Below are positions 27,490 through 36,596 of a DNA stretch of 64,000 bases, one piece after another. Position 1 is the first letter of the stretch, and every line of letters begins with the position of its first letter. Origin of the DNA: Rhodohalobacter mucosus (GTDB lineage Bacteria > Bacteroidota > Rhodothermia > Balneolales > Balneolaceae); contig NZ_QGGB01000002.1 of assembly GCF_003150675.1 (NCBI RefSeq), positions 454,125-518,124 on the forward strand. The letters are read 5' to 3'. The notes under the pieces were generated by a model. That model had not been told where the DNA came from and ran no database searches. It saw nothing but the letters and a program-made list of their open reading frames with translations. The translations under genes and the position numbers were made by a program.

Positions 27490-27953
27490 CGTTGTAAGTC
27501 CCATTTATCGACTACATAATTTACGGTTACATTCCAGTTCATTAATTCTGCATCCCCAATATCTGAAGGCAGAGGTACATGACCCGGCATTGCAAAGAGC
27601 GAGAGGCCCATGGGGCTTTGAATTGTTTCTGCATGATAAATATTCGCATTATCGATCAGTATCCACTGTTTTTGTCGCGTGTAATCCGAAACATACATTT
27701 TTGATTTGCCAGCGTGATCCGGGTTCTGATAGTGATAAGCTGCCATGCACTCGATACTGTCGAAGGTGTATGATTTTCCTTTATCGCTAACCATCTGGGA
27801 TGCAAATTGCATATCAGATACCACCATTTTACAATACACACATTCATCCGTGTGCAGGTGCACCTCTTTGGGATCCTGGGATATGCAGGCAGTAAGCAGC
27901 AGAATAAGCAGAGTGGACAGAACGATACTTTTTTTCATGATGGTTCTCCGCAT
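27486..27953 (-). CDS. nosL: NosL copper-chaperone lipoprotein
   Basis: 155 residues (ATG at 27953 abuts the previous stop; an ATG at 27938, MKKSIVLS, is equally plausible). Lipobox LLTACIS. The NosL copper-binding motif is DECVYCKMVVSDMQFASQ (Cys-x2-Cys-x-Met), followed by FDSIECMAAYH. It delivers Cu(I) to NosD for nitrous oxide reductase maturation. Lies between a small membrane protein and nosD in a tight operon. Confidence 0.92.
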   Translation of the reverse strand: MRRTIMKKSIVLSTLLILLLTACISQDPKEVHLHTDECVYCKMVVSDMQFASQMVSDKGKSYTFDSIECMAAYHYQNPDHAGKSKMYVSDYTRQKQWILIDNANIYHAETIQSPMGLSLFAMPGHVPLPSDIGDAELMNWNVTVNYVVDKWDLQR

Positions 27954-28535
27954 TTAATTTTCTTTTGAGGATGACTTGCCTGACCAAAATGCATACGAAG
28001 CAAGACCCATGCTGATCAATGAAATGTAGAATCCGGGTCCCGGCCAGGATGAAGCGGTAATATTGAGCAACTGTTTTGTGCCAATCAGCGGCGGCTGATA
28101 CGTCATGCCAGGCACTTTTATAGCGGCATCATCGCTCAGATTGTGTCCGTAATCGTAACCCCAAAGGTAGAAATCGACCAGGCCTGCAATTGCAAGGAGT
28201 ACAAAAAGAAGGATCCAGATCAGCAGTGCATTACGGTTTCCCCACAAGGCAATGACCAGTCCTGACGTAATCAGGAAGGCAAAGATCCAGGGCATAATTT
28301 TGAGTTCAGGTATTGATTCCGGCGTAATCTCTTTCATGCCGATATAATGGTTCAGACCGTTAATATTCAGAAGGTCATTCTTTTTCTGTCCTTCAATTTT
28401 ATTGATTGAAATCTCCATTCCTATCCCTTCCGGGTACTGAGGTGCATCCATGTCAATAGTCCAGATTGGAACAAAAAATACGAGTCCCAGAAGCAGTGCG
28501 GCGACTGCAGTCAATGATTTTTCTTTGGTGCCCAT
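27954..28535 (-). CDS. Small membrane protein of clade II nos clusters
   Basis: 193 residues; four transmembrane helices (about 8-28, 82-100, 106-126, 167-185) with a periplasmic loop containing LLNINGLNHYIGMKEI and another with PGMTYQPPLIG. Proteins with this NGLNHYIGM segment commonly sit next to nosZ in non-Tat (clade II) nos clusters; that is recollection of context, not a search. Function is unknown, perhaps electron transfer or copper-centre assembly. One base from nosL. Confidence 0.65.
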   Translation of the reverse strand: MGTKEKSLTAVAALLLGLVFFVPIWTIDMDAPQYPEGIGMEISINKIEGQKKNDLLNINGLNHYIGMKEITPESIPELKIMPWIFAFLITSGLVIALWGNRNALLIWILLFVLLAIAGLVDFYLWGYDYGHNLSDDAAIKVPGMTYQPPLIGTKQLLNITASSWPGPGFYISLISMGLASYAFWSGKSSSKEN

Positions 28536-28628
28536 TTATACCTCATTTTCCTTTTGAGTTTGTTAAGAAGAGAAAAGGGCCGGTCAAAGCCCTCTTCAAG
28601 GTCTGAATATTAGATCATCTCCATTTTT

Positions 28629-30608
28629 TTAATTTCCTGTACCATAGCTAATCGGAACATTTGATCCTGCCGGAGACACCCGTGCATATCCCTGCATCTC
28701 CTGGTGAAGAGCTGAGCAGAAGTCGGTGCAGTAGAAAGGATAAACACCCGGTTTTTGCGGTTCCCAGACAAGTGTCCTGGTCTCGCCCGGCATAATCAGC
28801 AACTCAGCTGTTCGGGCACCAAGCATGGCAAATCCGTGAGGCACATCCCAGTCCTGCTCAAGGTTGGTTACATGGAAATAGACCTTATCACCCACTTTAA
28901 TACCTTCAATATTGTCTGGTGCAAAGTGGCTGCGAATTGTGGTCATATATACATGAACATTGTTGCCATCACGCTCCACCCTGGTATCGGCTTCTGTTTT
29001 GGTTGCTGCAGGGTGATTGTTCTCTTCGAGCTGATAAAACCTGATTTGTCTCTCTTTTACGATATCCGCTGCGATACCCTGAGCATAATGAGGTTCACCG
29101 TCTGTCGGAAAATCAAGAAGCAGCTCCATTTTATCGCCGCTGATGTCGATAAGCTGCGCTGAGTGAAACAGTTCGGGACCGGTTGGCAGATAGCGGTCTT
29201 TGGTGATTTTATTCAGTGCCACCAAGTATTTTCCTTCCGGTTGCATGCTGTCTCCGCCGGGTATCATCAGGTGACCGGGAGAATAGTAGGTATCGATCCG
29301 GTCAACGACCTCGAAAGTTTCCAGGCTCCATTTCACAACCTCGGATGAGATAAATGCCGTGGTGTAGGCGTAGCCTTTACCATCGAATTCCGTATGAAGA
29401 GTACCAATACCTGCATTTTCCACTTCCGCGTGAATTACGGAATCATAATTCAATACCGGAATGCCATCGACTTCGCCTTCGAAATCTTCATTTTCTATAG
29501 CCTCAATCATTTTTTCAAAAGAGTGCACTGGCAGAACGGATGAGAGTTTTCCACCGCCAATTATGTAACGACCGCTGGGATCCACATCCACGCCGTGCGG
29601 AGATTTGGGTGTTGGCAGGTAGTAGATAATACCCGGGTTTTCGATCGGATCGATCACCGTCACCGTTTCAACCAGTTCAGATTTTGCACGCTGTTCATTG
29701 TGATCCATATAATTGCGATAGTGGGGGGCCGGAATTTCCCTGCCTTCACCATTTGCCACCAGTTCGGCAGCTTTTCGCCAGTTAACAGCTGCAATAAAGT
29801 CCTTGTCATTTCTGGACGCATTTCTTTCAAGCAGGGTGTGAGCCTCTTCCGTATTGTAGCTCGTAAAGAACGACCAGTCGGCCGATGGACCCTTACCTGC
29901 ATGAGAAAGGTCATAGTTAAAACCGGGTACCAGAATCTGGAAATCAATATTCATCTCACCCTCTTCGCCCACTTTAATAAATGAGAGTGTTCCCTTGAAG
30001 TTTTCTGCATACGAAGAGATGCTGACATCCTGATTTTCCAGAGTCTCCTCATCCATTGGAATGCTAAACCGGGTAGCAGCTGAGATATACTCGGTATTGG
30101 TCGTAACAAATGGAGAGGCGTGATTGCCGGCTGCATTGGGAATCTCAATGATCTCCGCGGTCTGGAAGTTGGCAAAGTCAATCCGGGCTACCCTCGGTGT
30201 ATTGTTTGCATTTATAAATATCCATCGACCGTCAGGCACACCGTCAGTTTGCGACATCTCAGGGTGATGGGCATCATCCCAGGGAATAAATCCATGAGTG
30301 GTCTGAAGCATCGGCTTGGTCTCTTCAGAATAGCCGTAACCGCTCACCGGGGCCTGCGAAAAGACCGGTATAGTATAGAGATGACGGCCTGATGGCAAAC
30401 CGTAAACGGTCATCTGACCACTATAACCGCCCGAAAACATGCCATAGAATTCATCGTGTTCTCCGGGGGCTACATAAACCTTTTGGGCCGCGTCAGATGA
30501 ACCCGCCAAATTTTGCTGTGATGGACAGCCATAAAGTGTTAATCCGATTATCGCAATAAAAGGCACTGCCCACCATGTACGCCTTTTTTTGTTATCTATT
30601 GGTTTCAT
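28629..30608 (-). CDS. nosZ: Nitrous-oxide reductase, clade II (Sec-type)
   Basis: 659 residues. The N-terminal export signal has an RR pair but no Tat consensus, with a possible lipobox (LTLYGC), as usual in clade II. A seven-bladed propeller supplies CuZ histidines (DDAHHPEMSQTDG, SPHGVDVDP, GIGTLHTEFD, SPGHLMIPGG, PHYAQGIAAD). The C-terminal cupredoxin domain carries CuA ligands in VPHGFAML and YPFYCTDFCSALHQEMQGYARV. It reduces N2O to N2 in the periplasm. The motif upstream of cytochrome c (31140) likely drives both genes. Confidence 0.95.
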   Translation of the reverse strand: MKPIDNKKRRTWWAVPFIAIIGLTLYGCPSQQNLAGSSDAAQKVYVAPGEHDEFYGMFSGGYSGQMTVYGLPSGRHLYTIPVFSQAPVSGYGYSEETKPMLQTTHGFIPWDDAHHPEMSQTDGVPDGRWIFINANNTPRVARIDFANFQTAEIIEIPNAAGNHASPFVTTNTEYISAATRFSIPMDEETLENQDVSISSYAENFKGTLSFIKVGEEGEMNIDFQILVPGFNYDLSHAGKGPSADWSFFTSYNTEEAHTLLERNASRNDKDFIAAVNWRKAAELVANGEGREIPAPHYRNYMDHNEQRAKSELVETVTVIDPIENPGIIYYLPTPKSPHGVDVDPSGRYIIGGGKLSSVLPVHSFEKMIEAIENEDFEGEVDGIPVLNYDSVIHAEVENAGIGTLHTEFDGKGYAYTTAFISSEVVKWSLETFEVVDRIDTYYSPGHLMIPGGDSMQPEGKYLVALNKITKDRYLPTGPELFHSAQLIDISGDKMELLLDFPTDGEPHYAQGIAADIVKERQIRFYQLEENNHPAATKTEADTRVERDGNNVHVYMTTIRSHFAPDNIEGIKVGDKVYFHVTNLEQDWDVPHGFAMLGARTAELLIMPGETRTLVWEPQKPGVYPFYCTDFCSALHQEMQGYARVSPAGSNVPISYGTGN

Positions 30609-30641
30609 AATTGTATTGATTTATTGATTAGTAGAGGTTTT

Positions 30642-31124
30642 TTAATTTTCCTTTTCGGGCATTTCGATTGTTCTGAAGTACTCAACTATTGCCCTCGCTT
30701 CTTCTATGGTTACATTCTGATAGGGCATTGGCGACATGTATTCCTGCATCATTTTCCTGCCTTCAGGATGCTTTTTGGTCATTTCGTCAGGATTCATGAT
30801 CATGTTCATTGTGTATGTGGCTGATCTTCTTTCAAGCACTTCACCAACCGCAGGACCGATATATCTTTCTGTAGGCTTGTGGCATGCCGTACATTTGGCA
30901 TTAAATATGGCTTTGCCTTCCTCTGCCAGGCTGGTGTCCAGCTCACCAAGTTCCACCACTTCGTTGACTGGGCCTATGCCGTGCTCCATTTCAAAATCAG
31001 TTAGTCCGCTTGTGCTTTGGTTTGCTGTACTATCACCTCTATCGCTGCTTTCATCAGCCCCTCCGCAGGCAGTAAATGCGAGGATGGCGATGATTGATAG
31101 TGCTGTCATCACGTAAGTTTTCAT
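30642..31124 (-). CDS. Class I cytochrome c lipoprotein
   Basis: About 160 residues from ATG 31124 (MKTYVMTALS); the longer frame to 31181 would run through the AAGAGT regulatory motif and overlap the rrf2 stop. Lipobox AFTACGG, Ser/Asp-rich linker, then one heme site KCTACHKP with a distal Met candidate in YMSPMPYQNV. It lies 33 bases upstream of nosZ and is a likely electron donor to nitrous oxide reductase. Confidence 0.88.
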   Translation of the reverse strand: MKTYVMTALSIIAILAFTACGGADESSDRGDSTANQSTSGLTDFEMEHGIGPVNEVVELGELDTSLAEEGKAIFNAKCTACHKPTERYIGPAVGEVLERRSATYTMNMIMNPDEMTKKHPEGRKMMQEYMSPMPYQNVTIEEARAIVEYFRTIEMPEKEN

Positions 31125-31139
31125 AGTAAAAAAAGAATT

Positions 31140-31155
31140 AAGAGTGCTTTGTCTG
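31140..31155. promoter_or_regulatory. AAGAGT-N4-TRTCTT motif upstream of cytochrome c-nosZ
   Basis: AAGAGTGCTTTGTCTG, matching the motif at 36404 and 36597 except at the last base. It lies 15 bases upstream of the cytochrome c start codon and would control the nos operon. Confidence 0.55.
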
Positions 31156-31177
31156 TTATATGGTAAAATTTTTCTGT

Positions 31178-31627
31178 TCATTTTCTTATAAGGTCTGCTA
31201 CTGTTTTAGCATCAGGAATTTCCCTACCCGTCTTGTAGGTATTTATAAGTCTGGTTTCTCTGAGCAGTTCAAGAATCTCTTTCTTTAAACCGCTCCACTT
31301 TCCGTGAAACCTGCAGGGGCTAAGATCTCCGCAATTGCTCAGCCCCAGCAGGCATTCATTCAGGTCCAGATCCCCCTCGATGGCAACAATAATATCCATG
31401 AATGAAATGTCACCCGGATTTCCCTTTAACCTGACTCCTCCCTTTGGCCCTTTGCAGGATTCTACGATTCCCGCAGCCGTAAGCCGCTGAAGCACCTTGG
31501 TAAGGAAGTAGAATGAGAGGCCCAGATCATCACTGAGTTCCCTGATGTTTGTGTAGCCGCTCTCTCCCCTCCCAGCCAGTAAAACCGAAGCCCGGAGTCC
31601 GTAGATGCTCGACTTGGATAAAATCAT
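31178..31627 (-). CDS. Rrf2-family Fe-S transcriptional regulator (second copy)
   Basis: 149 residues. Winged helix (SKSSIYGLRASVLLAGRGESGY; TKVLQRLTAAGIVESCKGPKGGVRL) and the three-Cys motif ECLLGLSNCGDLSPC (Cys-x6-Cys-x5-Cys). Clear paralog of the regulator at 21839. Sits directly upstream of the cytochrome c/nosZ operon and next to ric, so an NsrR-like NO-sensing role is likely. Which of the two paralogs binds the AAGAGT motif cannot be told from sequence. Confidence 0.88.
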   Translation of the reverse strand: MILSKSSIYGLRASVLLAGRGESGYTNIRELSDDLGLSFYFLTKVLQRLTAAGIVESCKGPKGGVRLKGNPGDISFMDIIVAIEGDLDLNECLLGLSNCGDLSPCRFHGKWSGLKKEILELLRETRLINTYKTGREIPDAKTVADLIRK

Positions 31628-31845
31628 ACTATGCCTCCCATTTTAAGTGATTATGATAAGTATCGACACGGAAAGAGCACTCCTCCCGACAGCCCAACAC
31701 CCCTGAAAGAACATCCTTCATCCCTGCAAGGGTCACACCGGTGGCCAGATAGATACCTCCGGTCCTTATCATGCATCTCGTTACTTTCGGCATTTGAGAT
31801 TTAAGGTTTTGTGGTTGTCGTTATTTTTGATCACTGTGGATGTAT

Positions 31846-32580
31846 TTATTGACAAAAATGTTGCCCAAGCAGCCCCTCTGCTTTTCTGAATAGTATGTTG
31901 TTCTCCAGGTGTACGTGCTTGTGAAGATCGTTCTCAAAACCCTCCAGGTTTTTATAGAGAATGCGGTACGTAGTACAGGCATCCTGCGGAGGTGTGAACC
32001 CATTGCTAAGATTACGAATTTGCCTCATAGCCTCACCAGCCGCTTCGTGCTCCTCTTCCATCTTATTCAGTTCCAGCTTCAGGTCCTTTAACATACCTGC
32101 AGGTACAGCATTTCCGTTTTCCATTGCTTCCGATACAGATCTGATCAGCGGAAAAACGGTCGATTCCTCGCTCCCAAGATGCTCCATCAATTTATTTGCA
32201 AGCCTTGTAAAGATCTCAAAGATCTCCCTGTTTTCAGGATGTTTCTCCCCATGCACCCTGGACACCTTGGCTGCGTAGACGGCTATTTCCGGAGTTTTAT
32301 TCCGTACAAAGGTGTGATGCCTGTTTATGATGTAGTCGATCAAAAAAGATGGAGACCAGTCGCTGTAATTTTCACTTCCACAATCCTCCTTGCCGTACAC
32401 GCTTTCCAGTTCTTCCTGAACCGTCTCAAGGCTTACTCCCTTCTTTTCGCAAATGGCCGACAACAGCTGACCGCCGCCACAGCAGAAATCAATTCCGTAC
32501 TGCCGGAATACGCCGGCTGCGTGATAGTTTTCCGCTACAATGTCTCCTACGGATCTGTTTGTAAAATTCATTTTCTTCAA
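31846..32580 (-). CDS. ric: Iron-sulfur cluster repair di-iron protein Ric/YtfE/ScdA
   Basis: 244 residues. N-terminal ScdA domain with SVGDIVAENYHAAGVFRQYGIDFCCGGG, then a hemerythrin-like four-helix domain with the di-iron ligands in NRHHTFVRNKTPE, VHGEKHPE, MEHLGSEESTVFP, EEEHEAAGEAM and DLHKHVHLENNILFRKA. Ric proteins repair Fe-S clusters and scavenge NO after nitrosative stress. Flanked by the second Rrf2 regulator and azurin. Confidence 0.92.
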   Translation of the reverse strand: MKKMNFTNRSVGDIVAENYHAAGVFRQYGIDFCCGGGQLLSAICEKKGVSLETVQEELESVYGKEDCGSENYSDWSPSFLIDYIINRHHTFVRNKTPEIAVYAAKVSRVHGEKHPENREIFEIFTRLANKLMEHLGSEESTVFPLIRSVSEAMENGNAVPAGMLKDLKLELNKMEEEHEAAGEAMRQIRNLSNGFTPPQDACTTYRILYKNLEGFENDLHKHVHLENNILFRKAEGLLGQHFCQ

Positions 32581-32616
32581 TCGTTTAATAACTGTTCGGG
32601 TTTTGTTTTTTTAAAA

Positions 32617-32651
32617 AGGTACGGCCGGGTTAGATACCTCCGGCCGTACCT
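32617..32651 (-). terminator. Terminator downstream of azurin gene
   Basis: Twelve-base stem AGGTACGGCCGG (32617-32628) with CCGGCCGTACCT (32640-32651). Read on the minus strand the stem is followed by T5-A7-type sequence. It ends the nirK-SUMF1-SCO-azurin transcript 28 bases after the azurin stop. Confidence 0.8.
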
Positions 32652-32678
32652 GCCGATGGGTCTTGCGAAGGTGATTAC

Positions 32679-33158
32679 CTATGCCGGGTTTGTAACCCTG
32701 AGAATTCCCTTCATGCCGCCAAAGTAGTGGCCCGGAAATGTGCAGACGTATTCGTACTCACCGGGAGTATCCGGCACGGTAAATTCAATCGTATCCGTTT
32801 CACCGCCGCCGATCATTTTGGTAAAAGCGATCACCTGATCCTGAAAGGCCGGAGCAATGTATTCGTTATCCTTTGCCGTCATGGATGCAAAGACGAAATC
32901 GTCCATATTTACGCCCTGATCCACAATTGCAATGTTGTGACCCATGGCCGCCTTAGGCAGGTTGCTTTCCACAACCAGTGTAACTCTGAGCTTTTCACCG
33001 GGTTCGGCCTCGATCAGAGTCACGTCAAACTTCATGTTGTCGGTGCCTTTCACGGTAATTTCACGTACGTTTTCGGTTTCACCTGCGGCTGCAAAAATCT
33101 GTGCTGCCATCAGGCCTGTCAACAGTATCGATAATGTGAGTTTAATGAGTGTTTTCAT
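32679..33158 (-). CDS. Azurin-type blue copper protein
   Basis: 159 residues with a signal peptide (ends AQIFAAAGE). Type 1 copper ligands: His in AMGHNIAIV and the CTFPGHYFGGMKG block (Cys, His, Met), as in azurin. It is a soluble periplasmic electron carrier, most likely the donor to NirK (or linking to NosZ). Same strand and operon as SCO, the SUMF1-like protein and nirK. Confidence 0.92.
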   Translation of the reverse strand: MKTLIKLTLSILLTGLMAAQIFAAAGETENVREITVKGTDNMKFDVTLIEAEPGEKLRVTLVVESNLPKAAMGHNIAIVDQGVNMDDFVFASMTAKDNEYIAPAFQDQVIAFTKMIGGGETDTIEFTVPDTPGEYEYVCTFPGHYFGGMKGILRVTNPA

Positions 33159-33181
33159 GGTTTTATCCTTTATTAAAATGT

Positions 33182-33847
33182 TTATCTGTGATTGTGTTGA
33201 TTTGTAAATTCGTTTGATGTGGTCATCTCTTTTCGGAGCCTGCTCTCGATAGATGTCACCGCAGCATCCACAGGCTGATTCAGGCCGATCATTCGTTCTG
33301 CGATTGCGCCCTTCTCATCCAGTATGGATACCAGGTTGGAGTGTGCAAAGTGTCCGTCCGATTTCCGGATGTATTCCACGCCCAGCAGCATGGCCAGTTC
33401 ACGAATGTGAGCCTGACTGCCGGTTAAAAAGTGCCATTGGGGAATATTCAGTTCATATTGTTCCGCGTACTCCATCCATCTTTCAGGGGTATCGTTTTCG
33501 GGATCAAATGTGACCACCGCGACGCGAACCTCACTTTGAAGCTCTTCATCCACGCCTTCGAATACGCGTTTTGCGTCCCGTACAAGAATCGGACACACCT
33601 GTGTGCAGTTTCCGTACACCATTACCACGATCACCGGCTTTCCGGCAAATTCCGACAGACGGATCTCCTCGTTTCTATGGCTGGTCCACACAGCGGTACT
33701 GTGATAAACGGAGTAATCTGTCTGAATGTCCATCGCGTCCAGCGCATTGCTGTTTGAATGATTGCCGTGATGATGCTGGGTATAAGCCAGTGATGGAAGC
33801 ATCGCCAGTAACAGCAGCGCAGTGAATATTTTGATCATTGTTTTCAT
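33182..33847 (-). CDS. SCO1/SenC-family copper chaperone
   Basis: 221 residues with a signal peptide (ends SLAYTQ). Thioredoxin fold with copper-binding VYGNCTQVCPILV (Cys-x3-Cys) and the distal His in DGHFAHSNLVSILDEKG. SCO proteins load CuA and related sites or act as thiol reductants for them. In this operon (nirK upstream, azurin downstream) it may metallate NirK or NosZ CuA. Confidence 0.92.
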   Translation of the reverse strand: MKTMIKIFTALLLLAMLPSLAYTQHHHGNHSNSNALDAMDIQTDYSVYHSTAVWTSHRNEEIRLSEFAGKPVIVVMVYGNCTQVCPILVRDAKRVFEGVDEELQSEVRVAVVTFDPENDTPERWMEYAEQYELNIPQWHFLTGSQAHIRELAMLLGVEYIRKSDGHFAHSNLVSILDEKGAIAERMIGLNQPVDAAVTSIESRLRKEMTTSNEFTNQHNHR

Positions 33848-33859
33848 GATTCCTCCTTT

Positions 33860-34636
33860 TCAGTTGACGGGCGGCAGCGGATCGTAGGCACATCTGAATC
33901 CCAGCATGCCGGTAGTGCTTGCCGGGTCGAAACTCATTCTTGTGATAAACCGGATCGACATGGCGTAGCTGTAGATGCTGCTGTCGCCCTTCATGCGTCC
34001 CACGGTTCCGCAGTCGAGTGAGATGTCCTCCCCCACCGGGGGCTTGAAATCCTCCACCCACTCCATTACCAGGCCGAACAGATCCTTCACACCATACCGG
34101 TTTTCGATACCGGTTGAACCCGTGAGGCCCGTTTTTTCGGCATCCACTGCGGAATACCAACCGATCAGCTCATAGCTGAACCGGTCGGCTTCCTTAGCGG
34201 AGGTAAAATCCATGGCCTGTGCGGCATATTCCCATTCATGCAGGGTGGGCAGGCGTCCGCCTTTCCAGCCGCAATAGGCATTCGCCGCAAACCAGGAGAC
34301 TCTCGTTACGGGCTCGTTTCCGTTCCTGTCATCCTGCAGCTGCAGGTCGTCCTGCCACTGCTCCAGATAGGAGCTGCCCGCAAATACGGGCGGTATTTCA
34401 GACCGTGTCCATTCGGGATTTACTTTCAGGAACTCCAGAAACTCCGCGTTGGTAACGGCCGTCTCATCGAGACGAAACGCAGCTACCTGAACCGGCTCAC
34501 CGACAACCTCCGGAAGCACCGAGTGGTAGCTTCCGGCGGGGATCTCTATGATACCCCGGTTCTGCGCCGTTCCCGCTGCCGCAGCAGACAGGGAAGCGGC
34601 ACAGATCAGGATGATATGGATGATATTTCGCAACAT
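33860..34636 (-). CDS. Formylglycine-enzyme-fold protein associated with nirK
   Basis: 258 residues with a signal peptide (ends AAAAGTAQ). SUMF1 fold blocks are visible: IIEIPAGSYHSVLPE, AVTNAEFLEFLKVNPEW, VSWFAANAYCGWKGGRLPTLHEWEYAAQ, YGVKDLFGLVMEWVEDF and GFRCAYDPLPP. It lacks an evident catalytic Cys pair, so sulfatase activation is unlikely. Its fixed place between nirK and SCO suggests a role in nitrite reductase export or maturation; that is inference. Confidence 0.8.
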   Translation of the reverse strand: MLRNIIHIILICAASLSAAAAGTAQNRGIIEIPAGSYHSVLPEVVGEPVQVAAFRLDETAVTNAEFLEFLKVNPEWTRSEIPPVFAGSSYLEQWQDDLQLQDDRNGNEPVTRVSWFAANAYCGWKGGRLPTLHEWEYAAQAMDFTSAKEADRFSYELIGWYSAVDAEKTGLTGSTGIENRYGVKDLFGLVMEWVEDFKPPVGEDISLDCGTVGRMKGDSSIYSYAMSIRFITRMSFDPASTTGMLGFRCAYDPLPPVN

Positions 34637-34656
34637 GATTCGTCTCTGTAATTCGC

Positions 34657-35856
34657 CTACTGTCTGGGTCCTGCGCTCAGCGTACCGGTTGCGCCTTTTT
34701 CGGCATCGGCAAACTCGTGGTCAATCAGGATGTATTTGCCTTCTTCAGGCACGATGAACTCCACCGTGGCCGAGTTGGATGCGCCCAGCAGCACGGTTTG
34801 CATACCTTTCATTTCATTGTCGGGGTGACCCTCCATCCATACGCGATCAAAAATGGCACCGATCACGTGAAAGCTGGATGTCTGGCTGGGGCCGTTGTTT
34901 GAAAAGTGAATCCGTACGCGTTCTCCCGCATTGGCCTTCAGCGGCTGATCGTGCAGTATGGTTTGATGGCCGTTAAACACTACGTGCGAGGGATTAATAT
35001 TCTGAGCGGCTTCAAAATCATACTGATAGATATCACCGGCACCTTTTTTCAGGTAATATTCAGATTGAACCACCACATATTCATGGTCTATGCGGTCATC
35101 GGTTTCGTAGCCCTCTTTGGGTGAAACCACCACCACGCCGTGCTGACCCATTGCAGTGTGCATCAGAACACTTGGTGTTCCGCAGTGATAGATGTAGGTG
35201 CCCGGATAATTGGCCACCCAGTCGAACTGAATGGTTTCACCGGGAGCAATGGTTCTCCATTTGTCATCCTTGGCAACGGTGCCGGAGTGAAAGTCCATCG
35301 AGTGCGGCATCGGCATAATCGATGGCTGCGTATTCATGTAGTTATTCTCGCGGATCTGCTTCAGATAGGGAGAAGCAAACTCTTCCTCATTCACCTCATA
35401 GGAGATGTCGAGGCCGGACGGTCCGCCCGTGTTTTCACCGTTCATAAGCAGTTCGCTTACCGGCTCATTGATCTGAACCATTTCATCCGACCGGTTCTTC
35501 ATGGTAAAGGTAATGCGGTCGCCTTCACGCACGTGAATGACCGGGCCCGGCACCATACCGCCGAACGTCCATGCGCGATATCGCACACCCTCGGCTACCT
35601 CTATCTCCTGGACAAATGTATCCAGCCGAACCTGGTGATGCCTGTTTCCTTCATAATCGAGCTTAGCCAGTTTGGGAAGCATGGTTACGTAATCGCCCAC
35701 TACCGGCGGGCCGTCATAATCGTCTGTAAAGACGGTGGCTTCAGGCATGCCAAAAATCATGCCGTCGATGGTGTATTCCTGTGTTTGAGCTTGTACCGTT
35801 GTAAGGCCCGTCGCAATAAACAGCATCACGGCGAGGTAATTCATAAAACGTTTCAT
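34657..35856 (-). CDS. nirK: Copper-containing nitrite reductase
   Basis: 399 residues with a signal peptide (ends TTVQAQ). Two cupredoxin domains. Type 2 copper: H190, H224 and the His in ILIDHEFAD. Type 1 copper: H185 (PHSMDFH), C225 (YHCGTPS) and H233. Catalytic Asp188 and the His of FHVIGA (His255 equivalent) are present. The position of the type 1 axial Met (five after H233) is Gln238; Met236 is two residues before it. An insert of about 45 residues (about 130-178) precedes PHSMDFH. It reduces nitrite to NO. Confidence 0.92.
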   Translation of the reverse strand: MKRFMNYLAVMLFIATGLTTVQAQTQEYTIDGMIFGMPEATVFTDDYDGPPVVGDYVTMLPKLAKLDYEGNRHHQVRLDTFVQEIEVAEGVRYRAWTFGGMVPGPVIHVREGDRITFTMKNRSDEMVQINEPVSELLMNGENTGGPSGLDISYEVNEEEFASPYLKQIRENNYMNTQPSIMPMPHSMDFHSGTVAKDDKWRTIAPGETIQFDWVANYPGTYIYHCGTPSVLMHTAMGQHGVVVVSPKEGYETDDRIDHEYVVVQSEYYLKKGAGDIYQYDFEAAQNINPSHVVFNGHQTILHDQPLKANAGERVRIHFSNNGPSQTSSFHVIGAIFDRVWMEGHPDNEMKGMQTVLLGASNSATVEFIVPEEGKYILIDHEFADAEKGATGTLSAGPRQ

Positions 35857-35984
35857 AATGTTCTCCGCTTTGTGTTCAGGGTTGCAGCAACCCCTTGTTT
35901 GGTAAAAAGTATTTTGAGTGTGTAAGTGTGTTCAGGCAGCAAATGTATCCTGCATCTTGCCCGTGTCGGGTTAAACAGCAGGGT

Positions 35985-36341
35985 TTACCGGGGAGGCGGA
36001 AGGTCGGTCTGGTAGTGAAGTGCAAGCGTCTGCTCATCTCCGGAGCAGCAAAGACCGGTTTTTTGATTAATTCCGAGAGGCGACGGCTGTTCACCCATAT
36101 GCAGGGGAACCGGGTAATAATCGATATCCAGGAGCTGATCACTCTCTCCCTGATGATGATCGCAGGAGCAGGCAGCTATATCCATATCACATTTTCCCTC
36201 TGTGCACATCTCTCCCGCAGGCTCCGTGAGAAGCTCTGTCAGGCTGCCTTCATACATGAGGTGCTGCACCATCGGGGTAACCGGCTGCAGGGCTCCGACC
36301 ATGAAAGCGATTAAGAGGATATGTGAATAAAGAGTTTTCAC
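35985..36341 (-). CDS. Small exported Cys/His-rich protein, nirK operon
   Basis: 118 residues with a signal peptide (about 1-22). Metal-ligand-rich region CTEGKCDMDIAACSCDHHQ (about 45-64) and a second Cys pair GLCCSG. The pattern (signal anchor, short linker, Cys/His/Met cluster, hydrophilic tail) resembles the 152-aa protein at 49257, also first in an operon with copper genes and also preceded by the AAGAGT motif. A periplasmic copper-binding or sensing role is inferred. First gene before nirK, 128 bases upstream. Confidence 0.6.
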   Translation of the reverse strand: MKTLYSHILLIAFMVGALQPVTPMVQHLMYEGSLTELLTEPAGEMCTEGKCDMDIAACSCDHHQGESDQLLDIDYYPVPLHMGEQPSPLGINQKTGLCCSGDEQTLALHYQTDLPPPR

Positions 36342-36403
36342 CTGGATTTCTGTTTGGTTTGTTTCTCTCTGGAACCATGATAGAAGTTTTATTTAAAAGA
36401 TAC

Positions 36404-36419
36404 AAGAGTATTTTGTCTT
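36404..36419. promoter_or_regulatory. AAGAGT-N4-TRTCTT motif upstream of the nirK operon
   Basis: AAGAGTATTTTGTCTT. It lies 62 bases upstream of the minus-strand Cys-rich gene that heads the nirK operon. A near-identical copy (36597) lies at the other side of the same 293-base divergent promoter region. Confidence 0.6.
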
Positions 36420-36596
36420 AAATAGAAAGTTTGCTTCTTTCCACCTTTGCCGGCAGCTGATACCTTCTGCTTTTCCTGTCGGATTTTTCAGGTTCTATTT
36501 CCAAAATCATGTATTTTATTGCTTTTAATGGTATTTTTCCTTGCTCAGGTTTCCTGGCAAAGGCATAACAGAAAAACCTTTCGCCTTACAATAATA

